64,000 nt of DNA from Agrostemma githago. Lineage: Eukaryota; Streptophyta; Magnoliopsida; Caryophyllales; Caryophyllaceae. Location: positions 14,994,429 to 15,058,428 of the forward strand of contig OY288247.1 in the NCBI GenBank assembly GCA_958450325.1. The letters are read 5' to 3'. The notes under the pieces were generated by a model. The model was not told the DNA's origin. It did not search any database and saw only the letters and a list, made by a program, of their open reading frames with translations. Numbering within the stretch: position 1 is the first letter of the stretch; each line of letters begins with the position of its first letter. Of this stretch, positions 31,013 to 42,043 are shown piece after piece. A program made the translations under genes and the position numbers.

Positions 31013-31576
31013 GTTGGTTTATGAAGAAAAGTATTGAGGAAAAGGAAAACAGGCAAGGATTTAAGGAAAGATTCTAACCTAGAACGATGGCCGTCGCCGG
31101 GAAATGTGATAGTGGGCGCTCCTCGGTCTTATGAAGTTCTCAGCAGCAAGGAGAGTTTAGAAGTATGAAAGGGGATTCAAACTTTGAAAGAATACGAAAG
31201 AAGGAAATAAAGGGGGAGAAGGGCTTATATAAAGCCCAGGAAGCCAAAGGGCCGCCTCTCTGACAATACTTCCCCAACAAACTACCCCACGTGTCGTGCT
31301 TTGGACACGAGCCACTCAGCCCTTCCCAAGAAGGGCCTCGAAAAAGCAAAAGGTGTCAGAAGGATGGTCACCTAACGATGTCATCCCCGCATTCAAAAAA
31401 AATAAAAATAAAAATGAGCAAAGCAAGCACAACAAACAACAAGTAACAAAGCCGCTCGGATTTTTCATTAACTTTGAAGGAAAAAGGGACAAATTACATT
31501 CCGTACTTAGCGAAGAAAGAAAATACAAAAGGAGCCTGGATTTCCGGCTCAACGCGCCTGCACCCTGCAAGCAGAC
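31013..31576. other. Promoter region of the first antisense gene and spacer to the second
   Basis: It holds the TATA box at 31221-31234 and a purine-rich stretch (31140-31210 on the plus strand) that would be the leader. 31380-31480 is A-rich and could hold the 3' end of the second antisense transcript. No further coding sequence was recognised. Confidence 0.45.
31221..31234 (-). promoter_or_regulatory. TATA box for the first antisense gene
   Basis: The minus strand reads CTTTATATAAGCCC, a strong plant TATA box in a GC-bounded context, about 210 bases upstream of the ATG at 31012. It is not part of the LTR, so it would be an internal antisense promoter. Confidence 0.6.
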
Positions 31577-32161
31577 CTAGTCATCATCTAAGTCCGGGGA
31601 GTAGTCCCCAGGGCTGCCCTGATCTCCTATGTCAGATCCCCAATCCCAGTCAGAGGAGTCTTTGAAGGGATTGTCAGGGAGTCCGCCCTCGTCTCTGTCA
31701 CTCGAGCAGCCCAGACTCTCACTATCTCCAAAGTCCCGACTGCTGACGTCCCAGTCCCTGCCGTAGGGAACCGTCTGGGAGTCGTCACAAGTACCGCAGC
31801 CCGTTTTCTTCACTGGAGAGGAAGGGCCTGACCCCGGAGAAGAGTCTGTATCAGAACAGTCAGGGTCGAACTGTTCTGGGTGCAGCCATGGAAAACACTC
31901 ATGGCAACCCCTATCAAAACACCCTCCTCCTTGAAGGCAGCACTTGAACCTGGGAACAGCAGGGGGCGAGGATCTTCTAGGGCGCTTGCCTGCCCTAATG
32001 GAAGCCTTCTGGACGTTCCGGCGAGGATAGGGCCGTGGATGTCGGCAGCGGCGAAGGGCCCTAAAAGTCGCCCGGGCATACCTTAGCCTCCAGAACCCCT
32101 TGAAGAGGAAGGTAACAGTGCGAACTCCATGACGAACAACAGATTTCTTGATCCGAGGCAT
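31577..32161 (-). CDS. Second antisense ORF of the Tat element: 194-residue basic/Cys-rich/acidic protein, intact
   Basis: ATG at 32161, stop at 31577, uninterrupted. Residues 1-70 are strongly basic (RHGVRTVTFLFKGFWRLRYAR, RRCRHPRPYPRR, GKRPRRSS), resembling a nuclear-localisation or nucleic-acid-binding segment. Residues about 72-95 hold a cysteine/histidine cluster (CCLQGGGCFDRGCHECF) that could bind zinc. Two further Cys pair as CGTC near residue 128. The C-terminal third is acidic and Ser/Gly/Asp-rich, ending in DLDDD. I recognise no family. It lies next to the 3' LTR, has its own TATA box 63 bases upstream, and is open while every sense gene is broken. A chance ORF is possible but the charge segregation argues against it. 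Confidence 0.55.
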   Translation of the reverse strand: MPRIKKSVVRHGVRTVTFLFKGFWRLRYARATFRALRRCRHPRPYPRRNVQKASIRAGKRPRRSSPPAVPRFKCCLQGGGCFDRGCHECFPWLHPEQFDPDCSDTDSSPGSGPSSPVKKTGCGTCDDSQTVPYGRDWDVSSRDFGDSESLGCSSDRDEGGLPDNPFKDSSDWDWGSDIGDQGSPGDYSPDLDDD

Positions 32162-32220
32162 GATTTAATAAAGAAAGTGGAAGAATTGAGGATGAATTGA
32201 CAAAATGGCAAAGAGAGCCA

Positions 32221-32234
32221 GAATTTATACAAAG
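32221..32234 (-). promoter_or_regulatory. TATA box for the second antisense gene
   Basis: The minus strand reads CTTTGTATAAATTC. It lies about 63 bases before the ATG at 32161, a normal distance for a short-leader plant gene. Confidence 0.55.
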
Positions 32235-32513
32235 AAGATGCAGCATTAAATGGCATCCCAACCATCTTGGCAGAGAATGCCACCAATCGTGAAGCCATCA
32301 CACTACCAGAAAATCCGCCAAGCATGAAAAGTAATCATTGCTAAAAGACCTCCCAACTCTTTGCATGCCCAATGCAATTAACGCTTCTTTCCTCGGGAAA
32401 GTACGAACGCATTAAATGCAATAGTAAAGTCAACAAGTCAACCTCCCCTCCATCTGAGCAAAAGTCGCCAGCCGGAGGAAAGCCTTACTTCCCCCCAGCT
32501 TGCGAGGGCCAAT

Positions 32514-33198
32514 TGATGAGGGTCGATAGCCTACTCCGGGCCGCCTGCTAGGCAGGCCCACAGAAGACCCAACCCAAGGAACCCGGGAACCAACCCGGCA
32601 GACAATCGGAGTGAAATCACTAAAAAGAGAGCCCACTGGGGACAACTTCAGACAACCGCCTGCCCGGCAGGGCGATGCGGCCTGCTCAACCCGGCCTTCA
32701 CATAACCCCTACCCGCCTGTCCTCTGGGGAAATCCCTGCAGGCAGGGCAGGGACCACCAAGGGGCCCCTCCGTCATTTCGCCTAAGGTAAATGAGAATGA
32801 GTGGATGAGGAGAAGCCACTTGTCACCCCCTCATCCACCCATCCTCCTACTTCCCTCTCTTGTAGGAAGGTATATATACACATATATTTCTCACTTGAGA
32901 GGGGTTGGATTTTCTCTCTCTAAACTTTCACTCTAAAACCGCCACCTAGCTCCTCAAGAACTAGGTTTGTCAAGGCATTTTCACGGACTGACTTAGGCAT
33001 CGGAGAGGGATCCCTCGGACACCTCCGAGGCCCTGTGCGTTCACTGTGCAGGGAGCAGGCCACTCTCGCCGGGAAGGTCCGATCGCCGGAGTGAAAAGAA
33101 GGGGAGACCAAAGGAAATTGAACGATCATCACATTCGCAACATTACATTTTAAAGACCCGAATTCACAGTCGGGTTAATTGTTTCCGATACCGGAACA
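32514..33198 (+). repeat. 3' LTR of the Tat element
   Basis: 685 bp from TGATGAGGGTC to GATACCGGAACA, the same length as the 5' LTR. It is followed by ATTAG. No clean polypurine tract is visible directly before it (GCGAGGGCCAAT). Confidence 0.9.
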
Positions 33199-33255
33199 AT
33201 TAGTATGTTGTATTAATTTATGCTTTTATTAGATTCCTTATTAATTTTATTATTA
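33199..33255 (+). mobile_element. Helitron-like repeat copy 1, part after the Tat element
   Basis: It continues ATTAGTATGTTGTATTAATT... as in the uninterrupted copy 2 at 39926-39980, and ends at an A|T junction where copy 2 begins. Confidence 0.5.
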
Positions 33256-33345
33256 TCTATCTATCTATCTCTATATAAAGTTAAAAGGGTTATTTGAGTA
33301 TTTAATTTTTTGCCACGTGGCAGATATTAAATGCTCAAACAATCC

Positions 33346-33378
<33 letters not shown>

Positions 33379-33479
33379 TTTTGCAAGAAAGTTATGACTC
33401 TTCTCATTAATAAGAGACTTGACTTACAAAAAATATATAACCTCTAGTAAGTACTAAGACATACCATCAACTATCTCTA

Positions 33480-36400
33480 TCTTAGTATAATCCCCCTACT
33501 TCGTAATGTAGCAAAAATATCAAATTTAATTTGATTTGTAACATTTTTACTATTTCTATAGTTATCCTTGAAAATCAGATCATTCCTTTCATTCCATAGA
33601 TGATAAACCGCAGTTGTAATGGAACTTATGAACCCCTGATGCTTCCAATGCTTCTAGTTCCCTCTTGCTGCCGCCCATTTATGTTCAGTAGTCAGTCTAC
33701 AGCTTCTACCTGATATTTGAATCCATCCCAAGATATTTTCCCATACCTGGCTAGAATATTGACATCTGAAGAATAGATGTCCACTACTCTCCAATTCCTT
33801 TTGACAAAGAATGCATCTATTTACAAGCTGTATGCCTCTCCCTTGTATGTTATCTAATGTTGGCATCTTCCCTTGAGCCGCCCTGGATGTAGTCACCCCA
33901 TGCTTAGGGATCACACTCATGCCTCTAAGATTTGCTAACCACTTCTTTAGGCCTGGTTTAGGTCGAAACCAATTATAAGCTTTAGTGATAAAAAATTTTG
34001 CATTAGTTGTCCAGCTTCTTATAATCTATTCGGCCTCCGCAACAGAACCAGCAGCCTGCAGCAATTCAGTCTTGATACGTATGATGCTTTTGAATGTGGC
34101 TGTATATCTTTACTTTACCTACAGATCCCAAATATGCTGTCCACCCAACACATAATATTTATGTCAGGAACTCCACACATCAGTCTGTTCAGTTACTAAT
34201 TTCCATAGCCATTTACTCACCAATGCTTTGTTCCAAGACTCAATATGTCTAATTCCATACCCTCCTTCCTCCCAATATGAACAAATACTTTTCCAACTCT
34301 GAAAACACATTCCTTTCCCATCAGCAGAACCTTTCCAAAAGAAATTCTTGCAGTCCCGCGTAATACTCTTCACAATATTAACGGGTAGAAGCACATTTAC
34401 ACACCAGTAGCTTAGAATACCAAAAACCACAGTCCCTAGGAGTTGAATTCTTCCTGCGTAAGTCAAAGATTGTGCAGACCAATCCATAATATGTGTTTTT
34501 ATTTTCATTACTAGATCGGTGTAATTTTCTTTGGTATTGCTAACTGCATTAAACGGTAAACCTAAGTATCGACAAGGGAAAGACCCTTGCTGGAACTTAG
34601 TTTCCCTAAGTATCATTTCCTGAACATGAGCCGACACGCCTCCAAAATATATATTAGTCTTATCACAGTTGGCCTGAAGACCAGATTCTTTAGCAAATAG
34701 CCCCAACGCATTAGTTGTTGCTTGTACTGAGGGTACATCCCCTCTGATAAACACCATAAGGTCATCTGCAAAGACAAGATGATTGAGTTTGATTCCACAA
34801 CATTTTGGGTGATAGGACACCTGAATTTGGGAATTCATATCTCGAAAACTTCTTGATAGAACTTCCATACTCAATACAAACAAATATGAAGATAAAGGGT
34901 CCGCTTGCCTTATTCCACTCCTCCCTTTAAAGAAACCACGGGAATTTCCATTAAACTTGATAGAAAACCAAGAGCCTGTGATGCAACTTAATATCCATGT
35001 AATAAACCTTTGAGGAAAATTAAATCCATGCAACATCCTTGCAATAAACGTCCACTGAAGAGAGTCAAATGCTTTCCTCAAATCAATCTTCATTAAGCAT
35101 CAAGGGGTAAGATATTTACTGTTATAATTCTTAATGAGAGCGTGAGACAATGCAATATTGTCGTGTATGCTTCTTCCCTCAAGAAAAGTCGCTTGCTCTG
35201 GTCCTATAATCTTCTGAATCACCAATTTAAGCCTGACAGTAATGAGTTTGCTAATTGTTTTGTATAAAACCGAGCAACAAGATATAGGCCTGTAGTCCAA
35301 TACGGACTGACAGACTTGTTTCTTAGGGATAAGTATAATAAGCGTGGTATTGATCTGCTTCAACATCTTACCCTTTTCAAATAATTCCCTTACAGCTGCA
35401 CAGAAATCCTGTTTAATGGTTAGCCAAGAAGCCTTAAAGAACCCCGAAGAAAACCCATCCGGCCCGGGACTCTTATCCGAGTGAATAGAAAATACTGCCT
35501 TCCTAATCTCTTCCTCCCCTGGCATTATCAGCAATAATTGACAATCCTCCGCATCTAAAACTCTTCCTTTCTTCATAATATTATCATCTAACTCCACCAC
35601 TTGAGTTGCACATCCTAATAAGTCCTGATGGTACTCCACAAATCCCTGAGCTACTGCACCATGACTAATCCTCTCAATATTATTGGAATCTAGTATTTTT
35701 CCCACCACCTGCTCTTGTCTTCTAGCTTTTATCTTAGAATGGAAGTACGAAGTTGCCATATCATCCTCAGCCAGATGCTCCATTTTTGCCCTTTGTTGTA
35801 ATATACTAATCTCTGCATTCCTCAATTCCTTGAGCTGTTGGGAGATCCTCTTTTCTTTCGCAATCAGATCAGTAGAAAAAAGAGAGTTCTGAAGATTCAT
35901 CTGACATTCTTCAAGTTCTTTAACCAAAACCCGAATCCTTCCTCCTAACATAGTAAAATGCTTATGATGTAATCCTTTAAGAGGATTCTTCATCAGCTTC
36001 AATTCACCAACCAATTTATAAGCTGCAGTACCATCCACCCTCGCATTCCAAGCCTGCTGCACCAGTGTCTTGTACTCAGGATGTGAAGTCCAACAATTTA
36101 AGAAACTGAATCTTTTCCTTCGTTTTTCCTCAGGTAACACATTGACTATAACCGGAGAATGATCTGAAACTCCTGCAGGGGGATATGTAACAGTAGAATC
36201 TTGAAAAGTTGTCAGCCATCCAATATTAACCAAGGCTCTATCCAACCTCCACCAAACCCTAGTGCTAGGTTCTTGTTTATTCGTCCATGTGAACTCACAT
36301 CCTTGCCCTCCCATCTCTTGCAGTCCACAATTCAGAATACTATTGTTGAAAGCCTCTACATCATTATAATCAGGGGGATCTCCCCCAATATTTTCCTCAT

Positions 36401-36836
36401 TGCTTCTTACAATATTAAAATCCCCTAAAACCACCCAATTTGTAACACTAGAGCTGATATTCCCAAGCTTTTCCCATAACACCTCCCTTGCTATACCAGA
36501 ATTACTTCCATAAACAAAAGTTACATAGAAATCTTTTCTTGAAGCAAAATGGTGCCCCTGACAATGTACAAACTGTTCGTGAACAAAGATAACATCAATT
36601 TTGACAGAATTCGGTCTCCGTAAAACCCATATTCTTCCCATATGATGGAACTCATAATTACATCTTGTATTATAATTTTTGAATTTTCCACTAATTATCT
36701 TCTTTGCCTTATGTGCCTTTACTATAGTTTCCAATAAACCAAGTATATCTACATTCTTCTCCCTTAACAGCTGAAGAACTGCATCCTGTTTAAGGACTTC
36801 ATTTGCCCTCCTTATATTCCATGATGCAATAATCAT
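33480..36836 (-). pseudogene. LINE E ORF2: endonuclease, reverse transcriptase, zf-RVT; broken by stops
   Basis: ATG at 36836 overlaps the ORF1 stop as ATGA. Residues about 1-235 are an APE-type endonuclease (SWNIRR, LLETI with the catalytic Glu, VYGSN, GDFN, SDHSPV). Then come a linker helix region and RT: LIILIPKKQVCQSVLDYRPIS, FLEGRSIHDNIALSHAL, then a TGA at 35100 where sister copies have Arg. RT resumes in the same frame at 35093 (KIDLRKAFDSLQW, GIRQADPLSSYLF with Ala for the usual Gly, FADD at about 34777-34766). A stop at 34164 and a few more lie before the zinc-binding end (IPKHGVTTSRAAQ, CILCQKELE..HLFFRC). One frame fits throughout. Inactive. Confidence 0.85.
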
Positions 36837-38400
36837 GAGGATATATCAGGGGGTATAGCCTCCTCTTGGTTCTCCACTGATGTATCCCCTAACACCTCAA
36901 ATTTGTTGGGAATATGCTCTACTATTGCAGCTATCTCTTGTGTTCCTCTCAACCTACTTAGACCAATTCCACTTGCCTTACCTCTACGCAATAGTGTGAA
37001 CTGTCCAGGGCTCTTCCCTACTCCACCTATACCCATAGAAGTATGGGCTAAGTTGGAGTCCAAAGTTTCCTCACATCCCCTCCCTAATCCATTTAGCACC
37101 CTAGATGCACTAGAGCCTAAATTGGGGTCCGGGGTTCCACTAGCCTTCCCTAATCCACCTGCAATCTGCAAGTTGGGTTCCAGGCTTACATCCAATCCCT
37201 TCCCTAATCCACTTGACTCCCTGGCAAGTAGTCTAGCATGACTAGAACCATGAGTCAGATTGGGGTCCGGGGCCAACACATCCACTACAATACCTTCTCC
37301 ATGCACCTGATTTTTCTCCCCTAGGACAACCTGTTGCTTTGGTTGTTTCTTCTTATTCAATTTGCAATTCCCAGCAGTATGTCCCAATTTTTTTTACAGG
37401 TTTTACAATAGTAAGGCACCCATTCATAGACCACTCGTTGAACAGAATGACTTATATAAGGTGCCTTAATGACCACCTGATCAATCAGCTCCCCTGAAAC
37501 ATCCACTTCCACCATCACCCTTGCAAAGGAAAGCCTCGTCTTACAAGTTGTAGTGGCATCAGCGAATAATGGCTTCCCCACCTTGCTTGCCATCTTGCTA
37601 AGCACATTGTCTGTCCAAAGGTAAGGATCCAAGTCTGGAAATATCACCCATACTGGTACGACCGCAACACTTTCCATGATAGTCGAAAAATATGGCATCC
37701 ATTGCTTTAAGATGATGGAATTAGATCCTAAAGCCCAGGGACCCCTTTTCAAAACCTCCTCCATCGCCTCTGCAGACTGAAACTTGAAGCTAAACCACCC
37801 CTTTTTGAAATATTGCACCCGAGGCAATTCCCCAGAATTCTAGTGTTTGGATACAAAATCATTCATCTGCTTCCCAGTTGGCTTAGCCCCTAAAACATTA
37901 CCCATTAGCGTGTTCTTCCACTGTAATACCTCCTCCCGAATTTCTTCCATTTCAATAACTATTTCATCAGAACTCGCACTTTCCTCATGAAAGAAAAGGC
38001 TCATTCCCTACACAGCCTTCTCCTTGATCTTCTCCACCCAATTTAACCTGATATTTGCCCCCTCCGATGGTTTAGTCACAGGTTCCCCTCCAGTTACTGT
38101 CATCGGAACAGAGTCAAGAACAGTTTTTGGCCCCTCCGACACACCCTTAACCCCCAATTGCTCATTAATCTCTCTACTACCGTGTGATGGTCCAACACAG
38201 TTCTCCAATCTGACAGAAGGATTAATCGTGTCACAAATTTAGTCGTTAACGCAAAAGGTACCTCTAGGAATCAAATTCAGAGCTTGAACGGTGTCCACGT
38301 AAACTGCATCCCTACCATCCAATACAAAGTGAGATGAAGTTACAGGAGAATCCGATTTCTTCTGGGCTTTCTTCGCCGGCCGCCCAGGGCCCTTCCCCAT
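36833..38400 (-). pseudogene. LINE E ORF1: Gag-like RNA-binding protein (DUF4283 type with zinc knuckle), broken
   Basis: ATG at 38400 opens MGKGPGRPAKKAQKKS, a basic AT-hook-like start. Stops follow at about 38008 and 37840. The globular domain (YFKKGWFSFKFQSAEAMEEVLKRGPW, VPVWVIFPDLDPYLW, CKTRLSFARVMVEVD) is the RNA-binding domain typical of plant L1 ORF1. The zinc knuckle CKTC...GHTAGNC is split by a frameshift in a T-run at about 37390. A low-complexity C-terminal tail with repeated GLGK/DPNL phrases ends at 36833. Confidence 0.8.
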
Positions 38401-38508
38401 TTGATCGTGAAACAGTCAGAGTTGCGTGTTGAAGGAGTTAGCGTTCTCTAATTGAATTTCAGAGAAAAATCGTAGAGAGAGAAACCTTTCTCTCACTAAC
38501 TCATCGTA

Positions 38509-38556
<48 letters not shown>

Positions 38557-39480
38557 TTCTTCCCTTTGTCAATTTAGTCTTATTAAATTTCCCCCCATAT
38601 ATATATGTGTCATCAAGTTTTGGCTTTATACAATGGCAAATTTTTTCTTATTACAAAATTTTTCGTTCTATTTTTAAAATACTCTCTTCAGTTGTATAAT
38701 TGTTCTCCGTTGATTCTAATTTTAGTGCTAATTTTATCTTTTTGCATCTAATTTTAGTTAACTTATGTGAAACCAATAATCAAGTCTGGAATTTCTCACT
38801 TTTCAGGTATAATAATTTTATTTAAATTGATTATTTATATAGATATATTTCAAGTTATCTTTAAATATTATGGATTTTGTGTTCATAAAAGTGTGCTTTT
38901 ATTTATATTCAAACTTGAAGAAATTTACAAAATATGATTAAGAAGTTACAACTGTTTTATTTTTTCAATTTCTTGCATTTAGCTCTAATTTATTCTTATT
39001 GCATTTTGTTTTGTTGCTTATATATGTATTGTTATTTCATAATTATAGATATGTTTCCGTTCTATTTTTAAAATACTCTCTTCAGTTGTATAATTGTTCT
39101 TCGATGATTCTAATTTTAGTGCTAATTTAATCTTTTTTCATTTGTCTTTGTTTAGTGAACTTATGCGAAGCCAATAATCAAGTCTGAAATTTCTTTTTTT
39201 TTCAGGTATAATAATTTTTTTTAATTGATTATTTATATAAATATATTTCAAGTTAACTTTAAATATCATTGATTTTGTGTTCATAAGAGTGTACTTTTAT
39301 TTATATTCAAACTTGAAGAAATTTACAAAATATGATTAAGAAGAAGCTACAACTATTTGTGTTTTTACAATTTCTTGCATCCGACTCTAATTTATTCTTA
39401 TTGCATTTTGTGTTGTTGCTTATACATATGTATTGTTTTTTCATAATTATAGATATGTTATAAAGTTTTCACTTTATTAT
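38557..39480. repeat. Two tandem 0.4-kb units in Helitron-like copy 2
   Basis: TCGTTCTATTTTTAAAATAC at about 38664 and its twin at about 39057 mark units of about 393 bp. Each contains TTCAGGTATAATAATTT and CAAACTTGAAGAAATTTACA. They are homologous to the 404-bp units at 16740-17640. Non-coding. Confidence 0.7.
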
Positions 39481-41025
39481 TAAACTTCTCGGTTGGCCTT
39501 GGTAATTGGTTATATATAGTACTGAATTTTTAATAATTTGCAATAATATAGTACTAAATATTTTTAATAATATAGCACCGAATTTTTAATTATTATATGT
39601 GATGTTAAGTATTCTATTTATTAAATTTGGAGTTAATTATATGAGCACTTGATCCAAAACCTTTTTGGTTACCCTTATTTAATTAATTAATTAATTATTA
39701 TAATAATCAAATAGAAAATTAATATTTATCCGTAAATAATGGAAGATTTCAAATTTCATTGCGTTTAAGTTAATCCATTTCTTACCGTTGTTTTTTGACT
39801 TCTCGACAAATATGATTCACTTTATTACTCCGTAATACCTTTATTATCGCTTAAAAATCTTTTTATCACAAATTTTTCTACAACTTATATCTAATACTCT
39901 GTAAGGACTAATTTGTTATGCTATTAGTATGTAGTATTAATTTATGCTTTTATTTGATTCCTTATTAATTTTATTATTAATTGATCGAAACCTTTTCGTT
40001 TGCCCTTATTTTATTATTTGTTATAACAACCAATACAAACTTAATATTCATTGATAAGGAATGACAAATGGTTTACAACAAAGATGATTCATTACTCCTA
40101 GGTAACTATTGTCTCCTCTAATTATAATTTTAAGCACATCATTGTTGGCAACCATCATAACTTCTGAGATTAGCAACATCATCTCGACTTTAAATTGTCC
40201 CGTGAAATTTGCATGTATGTACGTCTACCACGGTTCAAGGTTGCATTTTTTTGGCTCTATATACCACATTATATACGTATATGTGTCGCGAATAATAAAC
40301 CCGAGTTACTTTTATTTAATAATTTGTTGTATTATTATATGTGATGTTAAGTATTCTATTTATTAAATTTAGAGTTAATTATATGAGCATTCAATCCAAA
40401 CCTTTTCGGTTACCCTTATTTATTTAATTAATGGTTATAATAATCAAATAGAAAATTAATATTTATTCGTACATGATGGAAGATTTCAAATTTCAATGCG
40501 TTTAAGTAAATCCATTTTTTAACTGTATTTTTTGACTTCTCGACAAATATAATTCATTTTATTACATTTATTATCACTTAAATTTTTTTAATCACATATT
40601 TTTCAACAACTTATATCTAATACACCGTAAAGACTAATTTCTTATGTTATTAGTATGTGGTATTAATTTATGCTTTTATTAGATTCCTTATTAATTTTAT
40701 TATTAAATGATTGAAACCTTTTCGTTTGCCCTTATTTTATTATTTGTTATAACAATCAATACAAACTTAATATTCATTGATAAGGAATGACAAATACTTT
40801 ACAACAAAGATGATTCATTTCTCCTAGGTAACTATTGTCTGCTCTAATTACCACTTTATGCACCATCATTATTGAAATCGAAGCTACGTTTCAACTATGT
40901 TTAATTCCATTAAACACGAAATCGACCCACATGTAATTTCAGACAACTACTCTGTATATACATTCGCCAAACGACTTGGTGGATGATTTACAAAAACCAA
41001 CGCACACAATTTTTAAGCGGATAAT

Positions 41026-41054
41026 CCCGTGAATTTCACGGGTGACGTACCTAG
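41026..41054 (+). mobile_element. Helitron 3' terminus of copy 2
   Basis: CCCGTGAATTTCACGGG (41026-41042) forms a 7-bp hairpin, followed 8 bases later by CTAG (41051-41054) and T. This is the expected Helitron 3' signature. Confidence 0.65.
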
Positions 41055-41306
41055 TTAATAAATTAATTGATGAAATTTTAAAATGAAAAGTTTTTGTTGA
41101 AACAATTAACAATTCAATTAATAAAAAAATATAAAAAAAATATTTAATAATATGATTTTAATCAAGGCAAATGAAATGTTTTTGATGAAAATGAAAAGTT
41201 GTTGATAAATAAAAAATTAATAAACCATTTAATAATGTCGTCATGTGGCAAAAAAATTAACGGTGAAAGGAAGCCTTTTAATTAGATTTTATAACTAATA
41301 AAAATA
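41055..41306. repeat. AT-rich repeat related to 7307-7684
   Basis: It repeats phrases of the block at 7307-7684 (AATGAAAAGTTTTTGTTGAAAC, TCATGTGGCAAAAAAATTAA). It ends at the MULE at 41307. Confidence 0.5.
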
Positions 41307-41810
41307 GGGTTATTTCATGGGAATAATCTCAACTATGCGTGTGCTTCTTAAATTAATCCAAACTATACGTAATCTTTTTTTAATACGAACTACGTCTTTA
41401 TTAACCTCGCTTTGCTATGGGTGACCGGCTACCTGTTGAATATCTCATATTCAACTATTTCTCTAACTCTTCTTCATCTTCTAATTCACATTTCGTGTTC
41501 ATTTTCGGCTATTAATAAAAAAATTAAAATTTCCCAAAATTTGTCTTCCATTTCTTTTTCAATCAGTCTTATAGAAGTTATGAAAAAAATATTTTTATTG
41601 TAATTTTGGCTTTCACGATGACTACAACGGACCTAATAAAACCGTAGAAAGTTACAACAGGTCACTATGACCGGTAATGGCAAGTCATAATTTGATACAT
41701 AACAAAGCGAGATTAATGAATGCATAGTTCATATTAAAATGAGATTACGTATAGTTTGGATTATTTTAAGAAGCACACGCATAGTTGAGATTATTCTCAT
41801 GAAATAACCC
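41307..41810. mobile_element. MULE-type MITE, 504 bp, copy 1
   Basis: The termini GGGTTATTTCATGGGAATAA and, in reverse complement, GGGTTATTTCATGAGAATAA belong to an inverted repeat of about 110 bases. The perfect 9-bp duplication ATAAAAATA flanks it (41298-41306 and 41811-41819). No coding sequence; the small frame at 41412-41603 is incidental. Confidence 0.9.
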
Positions 41811-41930
41811 ATAAAAATAAATTATAATAAATTACAAGTAAAGTTTGAAATTTTTACAAAATTAGGGAGTAGCAAGTTAGATCTAAGCATGAACTTTATG
41901 ATGTAATCAAATGTGATCTTTTACCTTATA

Positions 41931-42043
41931 CTCCCTCCATTCTAATGAATATTATACATTTCATTTTTGCACAATAAATTAGGTGGTGCATAACATGTGG
42001 GACTAAATTGTCTAGATTACCCAGCTATTCTTTATAAAGTGAA
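41931..42043. mobile_element. Left part of a Stowaway-like MITE, truncated
   Basis: TA|CTCCCTCCATTCTAATGAAT is a Stowaway terminus. The matching right end is missing because a Helitron terminus begins at 42044. Confidence 0.5.

Larger units (their letters stand above)
21196..33198 (+). mobile_element. Complete Tat-lineage (Retand-like) Ty3/Gypsy retrotransposon, 12,003 bp
   Basis: It has two 685-bp LTRs (21196-21880 and 32514-33198), TG...CA ends and the 5-bp duplication ATTAG (21191-21195, 33199-33203). Order: LTR, primer site, gag, protease, reverse transcriptase, RNase H, a second archaeal-type RNase H, integrase, a 135-bp tandem repeat array, two antisense reading frames, LTR. The second RNase H and the antisense genes between pol and the 3' LTR point to the Tat clade. 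Gag-pol is disabled by stops, a gag deletion and an RT duplication. Both LTRs are very alike by eye. Confidence 0.9.
33377..38508 (-). mobile_element. LINE E, near full-length L1-type LINE with ORF1 and ORF2
   Basis: The 3' tail is an ATT repeat and T-run (33347-33382) followed by TTGCAAG. The 5' end lies near 38508 after a short leader upstream of the ORF1 ATG at 38400. ATT repeats flank both sides (33347-33376 and 38509-38556), which fits insertion into an ATT tract with duplication of the target. Both ORFs carry stops. Confidence 0.85.
33256..41054 (+). mobile_element. Helitron-like repeat copy 2, with LINE E inserted
   Basis: The start A|TCTATCTATC...TCTATATAAAGTTAAA leads to GCCACGTGGCAG and an ATT repeat, then LINE E (33377-38508), then the ATT repeat again. 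Two 0.4-kb tandem units follow (about 38640-39480). Further on, blocks at 39520-40110 and 40330-40850 repeat one another. The 3' end has a hairpin and CTAG. Without the LINE the element is about 2.7 kb. It encodes no Rep/helicase and is non-autonomous. Confidence 0.55.
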
